Below, one piece after another: positions 16,395-24,870 of a DNA stretch of 64,000 bases. Below the pieces are notes generated by a model. The model was not told the origin of the DNA. It made no database searches and worked only from the letters and a program-made list of their open reading frames with translations. Where the stretch lies: the NCBI RefSeq assembly GCF_900113835.1, contig NZ_FOQV01000005.1:40796-104795 (forward strand). Reading direction: 5' to 3'. This DNA is from Allobosea sp. OK403. Lineage in GTDB: Bacteria; Pseudomonadota; Alphaproteobacteria; Rhizobiales; Beijerinckiaceae. Made by a program: the position numbers and the translations under genes. Within the stretch, counting starts at the first letter, position 1; each line of letters opens with the position of its first letter.

Positions 16395-17696
16395 ATGTCG
16401 TTTGCCTACCATGCCTTCGAAGCTGTGCACATAATGGTGGGCCCCGCGCGCGGCCTCTCCGACGCGATGCAGCTCGCTTTCAAGAACCCGGCCAATCCGC
16501 TGAGCTACACGCCGTTTGGACGCACCATCGCTGCCTCCTGCGAATTGTTCGAGCGCAGTACGCGTCGCTATGGCAAGCCGACCTTCGGGCTGGCCGAGAC
16601 CACGATCAACGGCGTCAAGGTCGCGGTCGAGGAGCGCATCGTCTGGGAGCGGCCCTTCTGCAAGCTGATCCATTTCGACCGCAAGATCGAGGGGCGCCGC
16701 AAGCCGCAGCCCAAGGTGCTGCTGGTCGCGCCGATGTCAGGCCACTACGCCACGCTGCTGCGCGGCACGGTCGAGGCCTTCCTGCCCGGCCATGAGGTCT
16801 ACATCACCGATTGGGTCGACGCCCGCCATGTGCCGCTCTCGGCCGGGCGCTTCGATCTTGATGATTATATCGACTACGTCATCGCCATGCTGCAGATGCT
16901 CGGCTCCGACACCCATGTCATGGCCGTCTGCCAGCCTTCCGTGCCGGTGCTCGCCGCGATCGCCCGCATGGAAGCGGAGAACGATCCGTGTGCTCCGCGT
17001 TCGATGACGCTGATGGGCGGGCCGATCGACACGCGCCGCTCGCCGACCGAGGTCAACAAGCTCGCGATGGATCGCGGCATCGACTGGTTCCGCAACAACT
17101 GCATCACCACCGTACCCTTTCCGAACCAGGGTTTCTTCCGCGCCGTCTATCCCGGCTTCCTGCAGCTCTCGGGCTTCATGGCGATGAATCTCGATCGGCA
17201 CGTCACCGCCCATTACGACATGTTCAAGCATCTGATTCGGGGTGACGGCGATTCCGCCGAGAAGCATCGCGATTTCTACGACGAGTACATGGCGGTGATG
17301 GACCTGACCGCCGAGTTCTATCTCCAGACCGTCGAAACCGTCTTCGTCGAGCATGCCTTGCCCAAGGGAACGATGATGCATCGCGACAAGCCGGTCGACT
17401 GCACGGCCATCCGCCGCGTCGCGCTGATGACGGTCGAGGGTGAGAAGGACGACATCTCCGGCGTCGGCCAGACCGAGGCCGCCCATGATCTCTGCGCCAA
17501 TATCCCGGCCGACAAGCGCGTGCATTACCTTCAGAAGGGCGTCGGCCATTACGGCGTCTTCAACGGCTCGCGCTTCCGCTCCGAGATCGCCCCGCGCATC
17601 TCGGACTTCATGGTCAGCCTCGACATGGAGGCGGCCAAGAGCCGGCGCGATGCGAGCGCGATCGAGGCCCGCAAGGCGCTGAAGATCGCGAGCTGA
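16395..17696 (+). CDS. phaZ: Intracellular polyhydroxyalkanoate depolymerase
   Basis: An alpha/beta-hydrolase of the intracellular PhaZ family, which mobilises stored poly-3-hydroxybutyrate. The nucleophile is a cysteine in the lipase-box-like AVCQPSVPVLA (Cys179 from this start), typical of native-granule depolymerases. The segments HVYITDWVDAR-like (EVYITDWVDARHVPL), LMGGPIDTR and GVGHYGVFNGSRFR with the catalytic His are all present. I prefer ATG 16395 (MSFAYHAFE) because family proteins begin near there; ATG 16380 and 16299 are in-frame alternatives, and the sequence before 16380 is less coding-like. Transcribed divergently from regB. Confidence 0.92.
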   Translation: MSFAYHAFEAVHIMVGPARGLSDAMQLAFKNPANPLSYTPFGRTIAASCELFERSTRRYGKPTFGLAETTINGVKVAVEERIVWERPFCKLIHFDRKIEGRRKPQPKVLLVAPMSGHYATLLRGTVEAFLPGHEVYITDWVDARHVPLSAGRFDLDDYIDYVIAMLQMLGSDTHVMAVCQPSVPVLAAIARMEAENDPCAPRSMTLMGGPIDTRRSPTEVNKLAMDRGIDWFRNNCITTVPFPNQGFFRAVYPGFLQLSGFMAMNLDRHVTAHYDMFKHLIRGDGDSAEKHRDFYDEYMAVMDLTAEFYLQTVETVFVEHALPKGTMMHRDKPVDCTAIRRVALMTVEGEKDDISGVGQTEAAHDLCANIPADKRVHYLQKGVGHYGVFNGSRFRSEIAPRISDFMVSLDMEAAKSRRDASAIEARKALKIAS

Positions 17697-17717
17697 TCTT
17701 TCGGCGGAAACGGTCTC

Positions 17718-18116
17718 TCAGGCCACCTGAATGTCGGTCTGAGAAAAGTCGTTGCCCTTGAACAGCAGGGGAACGCGGTAGGCTTGGGCGCAGGCATAGG
17801 ACATACAGTCGGCGAGATTGAGCTGGGCCGGATGGTCGCGGCCCTTGCCGAACGCCGCGAAGGCAGCCACGGCCTTTTTGGCGATGCTGCCATTGATCGG
17901 AACGATTGAAATTCGGGCCTCCCCCAAAACCAGCTGGATGCGGATCTCCGCCTCGATCGGATCGACTTTGAGCAAGCTCGACAGCCGCATCGCCGCTTCA
18001 AGAATGACAAGCCCCGAGGTGTAGCGATGGGGCGCGGCCGAGAGCTTTAGGGCGAAGCCATCCGCCTCCGGCTCGTCGGCCAGGATCGCGACGATGACCG
18101 ACGTATCGACGAACAT
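17718..18116 (-). CDS. vapC: VapC-type PIN domain toxin
   Basis: A 132-residue PIN-domain ribonuclease. Acidic catalytic residues are visible in order: Asp near the N-terminus (FVDTSVIVAIL), Glu in VILEAAMRL, and Asp in NLADCMSYACA, with a final LLFKGNDF segment. VapC toxins cleave specific RNAs, often tRNA or rRNA, when not bound by VapB. ATG 18116 overlaps the antitoxin stop by one base (TGATG), so expression is coupled; an upstream start at 18128 would overlap more. The pair faces the PHA depolymerase gene tail to tail. Confidence 0.92.
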   Translation of the reverse strand: MFVDTSVIVAILADEPEADGFALKLSAAPHRYTSGLVILEAAMRLSSLLKVDPIEAEIRIQLVLGEARISIVPINGSIAKKAVAAFAAFGKGRDHPAQLNLADCMSYACAQAYRVPLLFKGNDFSQTDIQVA

Positions 18117-18355
18117 CAATGGCCCCACATCGCGTCGATTTCGTCCTTCGTCATGGTGTGGCCGCCTGGCTCGCCCTTGGCTGCGAGTTCGGCCGCGATC
18201 CGTTTCAGCCGAGCGGCCAGCGGCTCCTTCTCAGTCTCGCGGCGCAATTCTCCCTCGAGCGCTTGAATCACGGCCTCGGTCATCGTCACTTTGCGCTTGC
18301 GAGCGAGCTGCTGGGCGAGCTCGCGAGCGCGATCGTCGCGGATTTGCAGGGTCAT
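18116..18355 (-). CDS. vapB: VapB-type antitoxin
   Basis: A 79-residue ribbon-helix-helix type antitoxin starting MTLQIRDDRARELAQQLA, the characteristic opening of the Rv0623-like VapB group. The C-terminal part (RLKRIAAELAAK to the end, ending DEIDAMWGH) is the toxin-wrapping tail. ATG 18355 is chosen because GGAAG sits 8 bases upstream; an in-frame ATG at 18385 would add ten residues. Two direct repeats 35-64 bp upstream may be its operator. It is the first gene of the two-gene operon. Confidence 0.9.
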   Translation of the reverse strand: MTLQIRDDRARELAQQLARKRKVTMTEAVIQALEGELRRETEKEPLAARLKRIAAELAAKGEPGGHTMTKDEIDAMWGH

Positions 18356-18389
18356 GCGAGTGTCTTCCGAAACCTGTATGGACATTCAT

Positions 18390-18419
18390 ATCAATACGCC
18401 ATGTCGCTGTCATCAATAC
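18390..18419. promoter_or_regulatory. Direct repeats upstream of vapBC, candidate operator
   Basis: The octamer ATCAATAC occurs at 18390-18397 and again at 18412-18419, 22 bp apart (two helical turns), just upstream of vapB. Autorepression through paired sites is usual for VapBC complexes. No other match was noticed nearby. Confidence 0.35.
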
Positions 18420-18602
18420 AAATGCGGCTGGGCGCATGTCGCGACGTCTGTAGCGTCCGCTTCGCGCCGCACAGGCGACGAGCCGAAAGCCCTCCATCTC
18501 TCACCAAAAAGCCGGCCGGCGTGACCATGTTCACCGACCGTTCGCCCTTAGAGTTTTTTCGCCTCTTCCGCAAAGCTTGCGAATCCGGCACCATTCCGCG
18601 CG

Positions 18603-19343
18603 ATGCGGCTCTCTCTGTTCAAGCGGCAACCCGATCCCGACAGGATCGAGGTTCCCCATGCCGGCACGATCTACCCGGTCGCGGTGAAGCGGCGGGCGAG
18701 CGCGCGCCGCATGACCTTGCGCGTCTCGCAGGCGACAGGCGAGATCACGCTGACCTTGCCCGAACGCGCCGATTTCGCCACGGGCCGGCTTTTCGCCGAG
18801 AAGCATGGCGGCTGGATCGCGGCGCGTCTCGCCAAGCGGCCGCTATCGGTGCCGTTCGAGCCCGGCCAGACCATCCCCTATCGCGGTGTGCCGCACCGCA
18901 TCGTGCATTGGTCCAAGGCGCGCGGCGTCACCCATGCGACGACCGACAGGGATGGCGCGGCGATCATCGCGGTGGCGGGCGAGGCCGTGCATGTGCCCCG
19001 CCGCGTCAAGGATTTCCTGCGTCGTGCCGCGCTCGAGGATCTCGAGCGCGCCGTCAGGACACACACGGCGACGCTCGGCATCCCGGCGCGCAAGATCACC
19101 ATCCGCGACACCACCAGCCGCTGGGGCTCATGCTCGTCCAAGGGCCATCTGAACTTCTCCTGGCGCCTGATCCTGGCGCCGCCGCTGGTGCTCGACTATC
19201 TCGCCGCCCATGAGGTCGCCCATCTCAAGGAGATGAACCATTCGCACCGCTTCTGGGCCCTGACCCACAAGCTCTGCCCGCGCACGGAAGAGGCGGAAGT
19301 CTGGCTCAAGCGCCATGGCGCGGGGCTGCACGGCTTCGGCTGA
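18603..19343 (+). CDS. M48/YgjP-like zinc metalloprotease (SprT-related, DUF45)
   Basis: A 246-residue protein of the YgjP/DUF45 family. The zinc site HEVAH (His203, Glu204, His207) is followed by MNHSHRFW, whose His is the usual third ligand. The preceding block TSRWGSCSSKGHLNFSWRL is the family signature. The N-terminal half is a basic beta-rich domain. Family members are cytosolic putative metal-dependent hydrolases of unclear substrate. ATG 18603 is taken as start. The 5' gap (18420-18602) has no recognisable site. Confidence 0.9.
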   Translation: MRLSLFKRQPDPDRIEVPHAGTIYPVAVKRRASARRMTLRVSQATGEITLTLPERADFATGRLFAEKHGGWIAARLAKRPLSVPFEPGQTIPYRGVPHRIVHWSKARGVTHATTDRDGAAIIAVAGEAVHVPRRVKDFLRRAALEDLERAVRTHTATLGIPARKITIRDTTSRWGSCSSKGHLNFSWRLILAPPLVLDYLAAHEVAHLKEMNHSHRFWALTHKLCPRTEEAEVWLKRHGAGLHGFG

Positions 19344-19370
19344 AGCTCGACAGTGTGATGCTCCCGGCCG

Positions 19371-19495
19371 AGAGCCGGATGATTTCAGATGGGATCACGT
19401 GGTGATCCCATCTGAAATCTGAATCCGTCTCTCATCTAAGAGTGAGAGCAGGATCAATGCGAAAAACCGGCTCCCACTTTTTCGCATCCTGCTCT
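19371..19495. repeat. Dispersed palindromic repeat, type A (inverted)
   Basis: Reads AGAGCCGGATGATTTCAGAT...ATCCTGCTCT: a hairpin with arms GATGGGATCAC and GTGATCCCATC, then a second with arms GAGCAGGAT and ATCCTGCTC enclosing GCGAAAAA. It is the reverse complement of the copy at 20831-20955, and the two flank the Bcr/CflA transporter gene. Confidence 0.85.
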
Positions 19496-19533
19496 AGATA
19501 GCGGGCACAGCCAGCCTAAGGGTCGCTACCTCC

Positions 19534-20730
19534 ATGAAACTCCGTCCCGATACGCTGGCGATGACCGCCGTCCTCGCCATGCTGACGGCGCTTGGGCCGC
19601 TCTCGACCGATTTCTACCTGCCGTCGCTGCCCGAGATCGTGCGGGTGATGGAAACGGACGTCGCCGGCGCGCAGGCGACCTTGTCCTCCTTCCTCTTCGG
19701 CTATGCCGGCGGCCAGATCATCTGGGGCCCGCTCTCCGACCGGCTCGGCCGCAAGCCCATCCTGCTCGCCGGACTGGCCCTGTTCCTGCTGGCGACGCTC
19801 GCCTGTGCGCTCGCGCCTTCGATCGGGGCGCTGACGGCGGCGCGCGCCGTCCAGGCCTTCGGCGCCTCCGGCCCGATCGTGCTCGGCCGCGCCATGGTGC
19901 GCGATCTCTATGAGGGGCCGCGAGCCGGCCGCGAAATGGCGCGCATGGGCATGATCATGGGGCTGGTGCCGGCGGTCGCGCCGGTGCTGGGCGGCCTCTT
20001 GCAGGACGCCTTCGGCTGGCGCTCGACCTTCGTCGCCTCGCTCGTCTTCGCGCTCGGCCTCGCCGCGACGATCATCCTCGTCATGCCCGAGACGCTCAGG
20101 GCGCGTACGCCCGGTGCGCTCTCCATCCCCGCGATCTTCCGCGGCTTCGGCGTGCTGCTGCAGAACCGCGCCTTTCGCGTCTATGTCGGCTTGACCGCGC
20201 TGGCTTATGCCGGGCTCTTCGCCTTCATTTCGGGCTCATCCTTCGTCCTGATCGGCGTCTACGGCCTGTCGCCGGTGCAGTACGGCCTGTCCTTCGGCTT
20301 TGGCGTCCTCGGCTTCATCGGCGGCACCATCCTCGCCCAGCGCCTCGTCGGCTCGCGCGGGCTGGACGGCGTCATCGCGATCGGCGTGGCCTGTCTCGCC
20401 GGCGGTGGCGTGGCGATGCTGATTTGTGTTGCGGCCGGTATCGGCGGCCCGTTCGGCGTGGTCGTGCCGATGGCGCTCTATGCCTGCGGCGTCGGGCTGA
20501 CCATGCCGCAGTCGCAAGCCTCGGCGATGATGCCGTTTCCCGACAGGGCGGGCGCGGCCTCGTCCTTCAACGGGCTCTGCCAGATGCTGCTTTCAGCCTG
20601 CGTCGGGCTTCTCGTCGGCCATGCCCTGAAGGGCACGGCGCTGCCGCTGCCGCTGGTGATGTCGGCGCTCGGTGTCGCCGCGCTGGTGCTGTTCAAGGCG
20701 AGCGCCGCAGTTCGGGCTGAAAAAACCTAG
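19534..20730 (+). CDS. Bcr/CflA family MFS drug-efflux transporter
   Basis: A 398-residue, 12-segment inner-membrane exporter. The helix 1-2 region TALGPLSTDFYLPSLPEI is the hallmark of Bcr/CflA proteins, followed by the MFS loop motif GPLSDRLGRKPIL (about 65-77) and the helix 4 ARAVQAFGASGPIVLGRAMVRD antiporter motif (split by only small changes from the consensus). Bcr/CflA members export bicyclomycin, chloramphenicol, sulfonamides or peptides; the natural substrate here is unknown. It is monocistronic and bracketed by inverted type A repeats. Confidence 0.92.
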   Translation: MKLRPDTLAMTAVLAMLTALGPLSTDFYLPSLPEIVRVMETDVAGAQATLSSFLFGYAGGQIIWGPLSDRLGRKPILLAGLALFLLATLACALAPSIGALTAARAVQAFGASGPIVLGRAMVRDLYEGPRAGREMARMGMIMGLVPAVAPVLGGLLQDAFGWRSTFVASLVFALGLAATIILVMPETLRARTPGALSIPAIFRGFGVLLQNRAFRVYVGLTALAYAGLFAFISGSSFVLIGVYGLSPVQYGLSFGFGVLGFIGGTILAQRLVGSRGLDGVIAIGVACLAGGGVAMLICVAAGIGGPFGVVVPMALYACGVGLTMPQSQASAMMPFPDRAGAASSFNGLCQMLLSACVGLLVGHALKGTALPLPLVMSALGVAALVLFKASAAVRAEKT

Positions 20731-20830
20731 AGCAATTTCCGATCCGGTTGGATCGTTCAATTGCTCCAGGTCATTGTTTTAACGCGTTGTCTTCACGCGA
20801 ATCGGTATGCACTTCGCTCGAAAACGCTCT
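20729..20830. repeat. Dispersed palindromic repeat, type C
   Basis: It begins AGAGCAATTTCCGATCCGG in the stop codon of the preceding gene and ends CGCTTCGCTC... / ACGCTCT style (CTCGAAAACGCTCT). It contains an AGAGCAATT/AATTGCTC hairpin and the TTTTAACGCGTTGTCTTCACGCGAA module. It abuts a type A element directly. Confidence 0.82.
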
Positions 20831-20955
20831 AGAGCAGGATGCGAAAAAGTGGGAACCGGTTTTTCGCATTGATCCTGCTCTAACTCCTTGATGAGAGACG
20901 GATTCAGATTTCAGGCGGGATCACGAAGTGACCCCGTCTGAAATCATCCGGCTCT
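20831..20955. repeat. Dispersed palindromic repeat, type A
   Basis: Hairpin AGAGCAGGAT...ATCCTGCTCT with inner GCGAAAAA/TTTTTCGC, followed by TTCAGGCGGGATCAC and its imperfect complement, ending CATCCGGCTCT. It is adjacent to the type C element, showing that modules join end to end. The rest of the gap to 21021 is featureless. Confidence 0.85.
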
Positions 20956-21021
20956 AGAATTTCGAGTTCGCATGGGTTGTTTCGAAAGCCACATTCGCTG
21001 TTCGAGCCGATGCTTCAACCT

Positions 21022-21252
21022 CTACGTCCGCTCGGTTGTGTCTGCGATCACGCCGGCAAGGACCAATGCGACGACGCCGATCGGGCACATCACGACATAA
21101 TACAGCACGGCGTTGCCATGTGATCGCAAGACATCGTCCAGCACCGCGCCGGCCATGAGCGTCATCGCAAGAGCGCCGAGGCAGGCCCAGCCCTTCCAAT
21201 GCACGGGAAAAAAGCGGCCGAGGCTTGGCGATATGAACCAGGGTTCCTTCAT
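21022..21252 (-). CDS. Small two-helix membrane protein of unknown function
   Basis: A 76-residue protein with two clear hydrophobic segments (about 21-42 and 51-71) separated by the polar DDVLRSHGN. The N-terminus (MKEPWFISPSLGRFFPVHW) is aromatic-rich. It lies 21 bp downstream of the PBP1A gene on the same strand, so it may be co-transcribed with it. ATG 21252 is preferred; an in-frame start at 21267 is possible. I do not recognise a family. Confidence 0.6.
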   Translation of the reverse strand: MKEPWFISPSLGRFFPVHWKGWACLGALAMTLMAGAVLDDVLRSHGNAVLYYVVMCPIGVVALVLAGVIADTTERT

Positions 21253-21273
21253 CGAAGGCCCCGCCACCGAGCG

Positions 21274-23430
21274 TCAGCCGCCAAACAGCTTCTGCAGCAG
21301 GTTCTTCTCCTGCGGCGCCGGCGGCACCCAGCTGCGTTCGCTGTCGGCCGTCTGCGTGTTGGCCGGCGGGCGGGCGGCCGCGACCGGCGCGCCATTGTCG
21401 AAGATCGATTTCGGCCCGCTGCGCCAGAGCCCGCCCGGCAGGGGCGCAGGCTGCATGCCGGCATGGGCGGCCTTCATGTACTTGCCCCAGATATCGGCCG
21501 GCAACCCGCCGCCGGCGACCCGCTTCATCTGGCTGTTGTCGTCATTGCCGAGCCAGACGGCGGTGACGAGGCGGGCGGTGAAGCCGACGAACCAGGCGTC
21601 GCGGAAATCCTGCGTGGTGCCCGATTTGCCGCCGACCTCCCAGCCGGGAATGTTGACCTTGGCGCCGGTGCCGCTGAGCATGACCTCGTGGAACATGGTG
21701 TTCATCATCGAGAGCGTCTGCGGCTGCACCACAGTGCCGAAACCTGAGCCCTTGCGGGCATAGATCACCTTGCCGGAAGACGATTTCACCTCGCGGATGA
21801 CATAGGGCAGCACCGACTGCCCGCCATTGGCGAAGGTGGCATAGGCCGTCGTCAACTCCACCGGCGTGACCTCGGAGGTGCCCAGCGCCAGCGAGAGATT
21901 GGGCTGCAGGCTGGACGAGATGCCGAGGCGCTGCGCCGTGCGAACCACCTCCTTCGGCGTCACCTCCTGGATGAGCCGGGCAGCGATGGTGTTGAGCGAA
22001 TGGGCGAAGGCGGTCTGCAGCGTCACCGGGCCGCGATAGCTCCGGGAATAGTTCTCCGGCTCCCAGCCCTTGATCGAGACCGGTGAATCGTCGCGGATCG
22101 TGTCCGGCGTCAGGCCTTGCTCCAGCGCGGTCAGATAGACGAAGGGCTTGAAGGACGAACCTGGCTGGCGCTTGGCGGCGGTGGCGCGGTTGAACTGGCT
22201 CTTGGTGTAGTCGCGTCCGCCGATCAGCGCCCGCAGCGCGCCGTCCGGCGCCATCGAGACGACCGCGCCCTGGCTGACATTGAGCTTGCCGCCTTGCGCC
22301 GCCAGCGCCTCGACCAGCGTCGTTTCGGCCGAGGCCTGCAGCTTGGTGTCGATCGTCGTCAGCACGGTGACGTCGCCTTCGACCCCCCCAATGAAGTCGT
22401 CGAGCACGTCCATCACATAATCGGCCGCATAATTCACCGACCCGGCGCCGCTGCGTTCCGGCACCTCGGCAGGCGCTGTCAGCGCCGTCTTGGCGGCCGA
22501 CTGCGAGATGAAGCCCTGATCGGCCATCGCCGCGATCACGAGCTGCGCCCGCTTCTCGGCGGCGTCTGGATTGCGGTTGGGCGCGAGCCGCGAGGGCGCC
22601 TGCACGAGGCCAGCCAGCATCGCAGCCTCCGCGATCGTCACCGAGCGCGCCGATTTGTTGAAATAGCGCTGCGCCGCGGCCTCGACGCCATAGGCGCCCG
22701 AACCGAAATAGACGCGGTTGAGGTAGAGTTCGAGAATCTGGTTCTTGGAGTAGGTCCGCTCCAGCCACAGCGCCAGGATCGCCTCCTGGATCTTGCGCGC
22801 GGCGGTGCGCTCCTGAGTCAGGAACAGGTTCTTGGCGAGCTGCTGCGTCAGCGTCGAACCGCCTTGTACGCCACCGCGCCGGCGCAGATTATTGACCATG
22901 GCGCGCGCCAGGCCGACCGGGTCGATGCCGAAATGCTCGTAGAAGCGCCGGTCCTCGATCGCCACGAAGGCCTTGGGCAAATAGGGCGGCACCTCGCCGA
23001 TGGTGATGGTGCGCCCGCCGGTCTCGCCGCGATTGGCGAGCAATGTGCCGTCGGCGGCGAGGATCGCGATATTTGGCGGCCGCTTCGGTACGGTGAGCTG
23101 GTTGATCGGCGGCAATTGCGCGGCGTGATAGGCGATCAGCCCGCCCAGCCCGATGGCGCACCAGAGGCCGAGTACCATGGTCCAGTAGAACAGGCCGCCG
23201 AGCAGCGAGCGGCCCTTGCGCTTGCGCCGCCGGCCGCCGCCATTGCCGCCACCGCTGCGCTTGTCGCGTCGCGGGGCTTCGCGCCGCTCGTCAGAACGGG
23301 CGGGTGCGCGGTTGCCGCGCCCAGGGCGATCGTCGTCGGACAGACGCATGTCGAAATCGTCGCGGCTTTCGTCGCGTCCGCGTTCGAATGACGGCTCGCG
23401 CCGTTCGCCCCGTCTCGCCTTGTCGTTCAT
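21274..23430 (-). CDS. mrcA: Penicillin-binding protein 1A (bifunctional peptidoglycan synthase)
   Basis: A 718-residue class A PBP. A long cytoplasmic tail (about 1-73) rich in Arg/Asp/Gly leads to one membrane helix (about 76-102). The GT51 glycosyltransferase domain has catalytic Glu159 in AIEDRRFYEHFG and GGSTLTQQLAKN (190-201). The transpeptidase domain has SxxK at Ser435-Lys438 (GSSFKP), an SLN triad motif and KSGTT (about 604). It polymerises and cross-links lipid II on the periplasmic face. The C-terminal tail is proline/alanine-rich. The charged N-terminal tail is longer than usual and could bind cytoplasmic partners or acidic lipids; that is inference. Confidence 0.95.
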   Translation of the reverse strand: MNDKARRGERREPSFERGRDESRDDFDMRLSDDDRPGRGNRAPARSDERREAPRRDKRSGGGNGGGRRRKRKGRSLLGGLFYWTMVLGLWCAIGLGGLIAYHAAQLPPINQLTVPKRPPNIAILAADGTLLANRGETGGRTITIGEVPPYLPKAFVAIEDRRFYEHFGIDPVGLARAMVNNLRRRGGVQGGSTLTQQLAKNLFLTQERTAARKIQEAILALWLERTYSKNQILELYLNRVYFGSGAYGVEAAAQRYFNKSARSVTIAEAAMLAGLVQAPSRLAPNRNPDAAEKRAQLVIAAMADQGFISQSAAKTALTAPAEVPERSGAGSVNYAADYVMDVLDDFIGGVEGDVTVLTTIDTKLQASAETTLVEALAAQGGKLNVSQGAVVSMAPDGALRALIGGRDYTKSQFNRATAAKRQPGSSFKPFVYLTALEQGLTPDTIRDDSPVSIKGWEPENYSRSYRGPVTLQTAFAHSLNTIAARLIQEVTPKEVVRTAQRLGISSSLQPNLSLALGTSEVTPVELTTAYATFANGGQSVLPYVIREVKSSSGKVIYARKGSGFGTVVQPQTLSMMNTMFHEVMLSGTGAKVNIPGWEVGGKSGTTQDFRDAWFVGFTARLVTAVWLGNDDNSQMKRVAGGGLPADIWGKYMKAAHAGMQPAPLPGGLWRSGPKSIFDNGAPVAAARPPANTQTADSERSWVPPAPQEKNLLQKLFGG

Positions 23431-23556
23431 TCCGCCCCGTTCAAGCCTGTCGGCACATTCTCAAAAAGGTGAAGCTGCCCTCGCGTCAAACAGGAGTGAA
23501 ACATGGCGCTTTTAAGGGGCGGTTAAGCCTGGGGCTGGCGAGGATGCGTTGCAGCG

Positions 23557-23570
23557 TCACGTGAACGTGA
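23557..23570. promoter_or_regulatory. Inverted repeat upstream of doxX-like gene
   Basis: TCACGT and ACGTGA arms with a 2-bp spacer, in the 311-bp gap between the PBP1A and DoxX genes, also flanked by GTTGCA and GTTGCAA. It may be an operator; the regulator is unknown. Nothing else is recognised in 23431-23741. Confidence 0.3.
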
Positions 23571-23741
23571 AGATGTTGCAATCATGCAAGCCTGTATCGC
23601 CGCGCGGAGAATATTGCGCCGCCTGCGACAATCTGCCTATCAAGCGCAAAATAAACCCTTGGGTGGTGATGCCTCGATCGATTCTCCGCGAGTCGACGAA
23701 GATTTGTGTCGAAATCGCAAGTTGCACAGAAAGAGAGATAT

Positions 23742-24140
23742 ATGCAGGCCCTCAATTCCCTCCAGCGCTATTCGCCCCAGATGCTCGGATTGCTGCGCAT
23801 TGTCACGGCGTTGATCTTCATCGCTCATGGCACGCAGAAACTGATCGGCTTCCCCGTGGCGCCGGCCAGCGGCCTTCCGGCCGCCTTCACGCTGTTCTGG
23901 TTCGGCGCGATCCTCGAGACTTTTGGCGGCCTGCTGATGCTGGTCGGCTTCCTGACCCGCCCCGTCGCCTTCATCCTCGCGGGCGAGATGGCCTATGCCT
24001 ACTGGATGATGCACGCACCCCGGAGCTTCTACCCGGTCATGAATGGCGGCGACGCCGCGATCCTCTACTGCTTCATCTTCCTCTATCTCTTCGTCGCCGG
24101 TGCCGGCGCCTGGGGGGTCGATAGCCGCAGCAAGGCCTGA
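23742..24140 (+). CDS. DoxX family membrane protein
   Basis: A 132-residue inner-membrane protein with four hydrophobic segments. The first carries RIVTALIFIAHGTQKLIGF, the standard DoxX opening, and the second GAILETFGGLLMLVGFLTR. DoxX-type proteins are small quinone- or redox-associated membrane subunits; the exact role is unsettled. ATG 23742 follows GAGAG at 6 bases and fits the family start; a start at 23706 would add a polar 12-residue leader. It is monocistronic. Confidence 0.87.
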   Translation: MQALNSLQRYSPQMLGLLRIVTALIFIAHGTQKLIGFPVAPASGLPAAFTLFWFGAILETFGGLLMLVGFLTRPVAFILAGEMAYAYWMMHAPRSFYPVMNGGDAAILYCFIFLYLFVAGAGAWGVDSRSKA

Positions 24141-24160
24141 TCGAGCGAGCCTCGACCACG

Positions 24161-24375
24161 AGAGCATTGCGCGAAAAAGTGGGTACCGGTTATTCGCAAG
24201 AGCAACACTCTCCGCTTTTAGAGCGTTTTCGAGCGAAGTGGACACCGGTTCGCGTGAAGAAAACGCGTTAAAACAAGGAGCTAGAGCATTTCCGCGATTC
24301 GGAGAAACGCGGAAATGCTCTAGAATCGATCGCGTCGCATTCGGGCGATGCTGTCCGTATGCGACGCGATCGAGC
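24161..24375. repeat. Composite of type B and type C palindromes
   Basis: Three modules in series: AGAGCATTGCGCGAAAAAGTGG...ACTCT (24161-24211), AGAGCGTTTTCGAGCG...AACGCGTTAAAACA plus AGAGCATTTCCGCG/CGCGGAAATGCTCT (24220-24322), then the GCGTCGCATTCG / ATGCGACGCGATCGAG hairpin seen at the end of the 584-699 element. With the terminator beyond, it fills the gap 24141-24441. Confidence 0.82.
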
Positions 24376-24381
24376 GCAACG

Positions 24382-24425
24382 AAAGAAGCCCGCCTTCCCC
24401 TGGGGAAAGGCGGGCTTCTTTTATT
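24382..24425. terminator. Bidirectional rho-independent terminator
   Basis: A stem AAGAAGCCCGCCTT / AAGGCGGGCTTCTT with a short CCCC-GGGG-containing loop is followed by TTTATT on the plus strand and TTCGTT on the minus strand. It lies 17 bp beyond the trxA stop and would end the divL-to-trxA transcript. Confidence 0.88.
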
Positions 24426-24441
24426 GGATCGGGCGAAACGC

Positions 24442-24762
24442 TCAGACGGAGCCGGCGATCCAGCGCGACAAGTCGCTCTTGGGGGCAGCGCCGACCTTCT
24501 GCGAGGCCAGCTTGCCGTCCTTGAACAGCATCAGGGTCGGAATCGAACGGATGCCGAACTGGGCGGGGATCGCCTGGTTCTCATCGACGTTCATCTTCAC
24601 GATCTTGACCTTGCCGTTCATCTCGCCGGCGATTTCCTCGAGCGCCGGGCCGATCATGCGGCAGGGACCGCACCATTCCGCCCAGAAATCCACCACGACC
24701 GGCTCGGAGGACTTCAGGACATCAGCCTCGAAGCTCGCATCGGTCACTTTGGTCGTCGCCAT
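24442..24762 (-). CDS. trxA: Thioredoxin
   Basis: A 106-residue thioredoxin 1. The active site WCGPC is at 30-34 ([11 protein letters not shown]), the cis-Pro loop at RSIPTLMLF and the structural Asp in VVDFWAEW. It reduces cytosolic protein disulfides, including ribonucleotide reductase and PAPS reductase. ATG 24762 gives the standard MATTKVTD start; an in-frame start at 24780 would add six residues. It is the last gene of the addB-addA side, 108 bp after addA, an order typical of alphaproteobacteria, and a strong terminator follows. Confidence 0.96.
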   Translation of the reverse strand: MATTKVTDASFEADVLKSSEPVVVDFWAEWCGPCRMIGPALEEIAGEMNGKVKIVKMNVDENQAIPAQFGIRSIPTLMLFKDGKLASQKVGAAPKSDLSRWIAGSV

Positions 24763-24870
24763 GGCTTGGTCGCCTTTCACAATCTGTTTGGCAGCAGCGC
24801 TGCATTCGCGGTGAAGCTATGAATGCGCACGGCCCGGGTCAAGGCACGGTCACAGGCCCTTGAAGCAAGG

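Noticed and set aside
19371..20955. Insertion sequence or transposon around the Bcr/CflA gene
   Set aside because: The bracketing inverted elements are members of a genome-wide palindrome family and no transposase or target duplication is seen.
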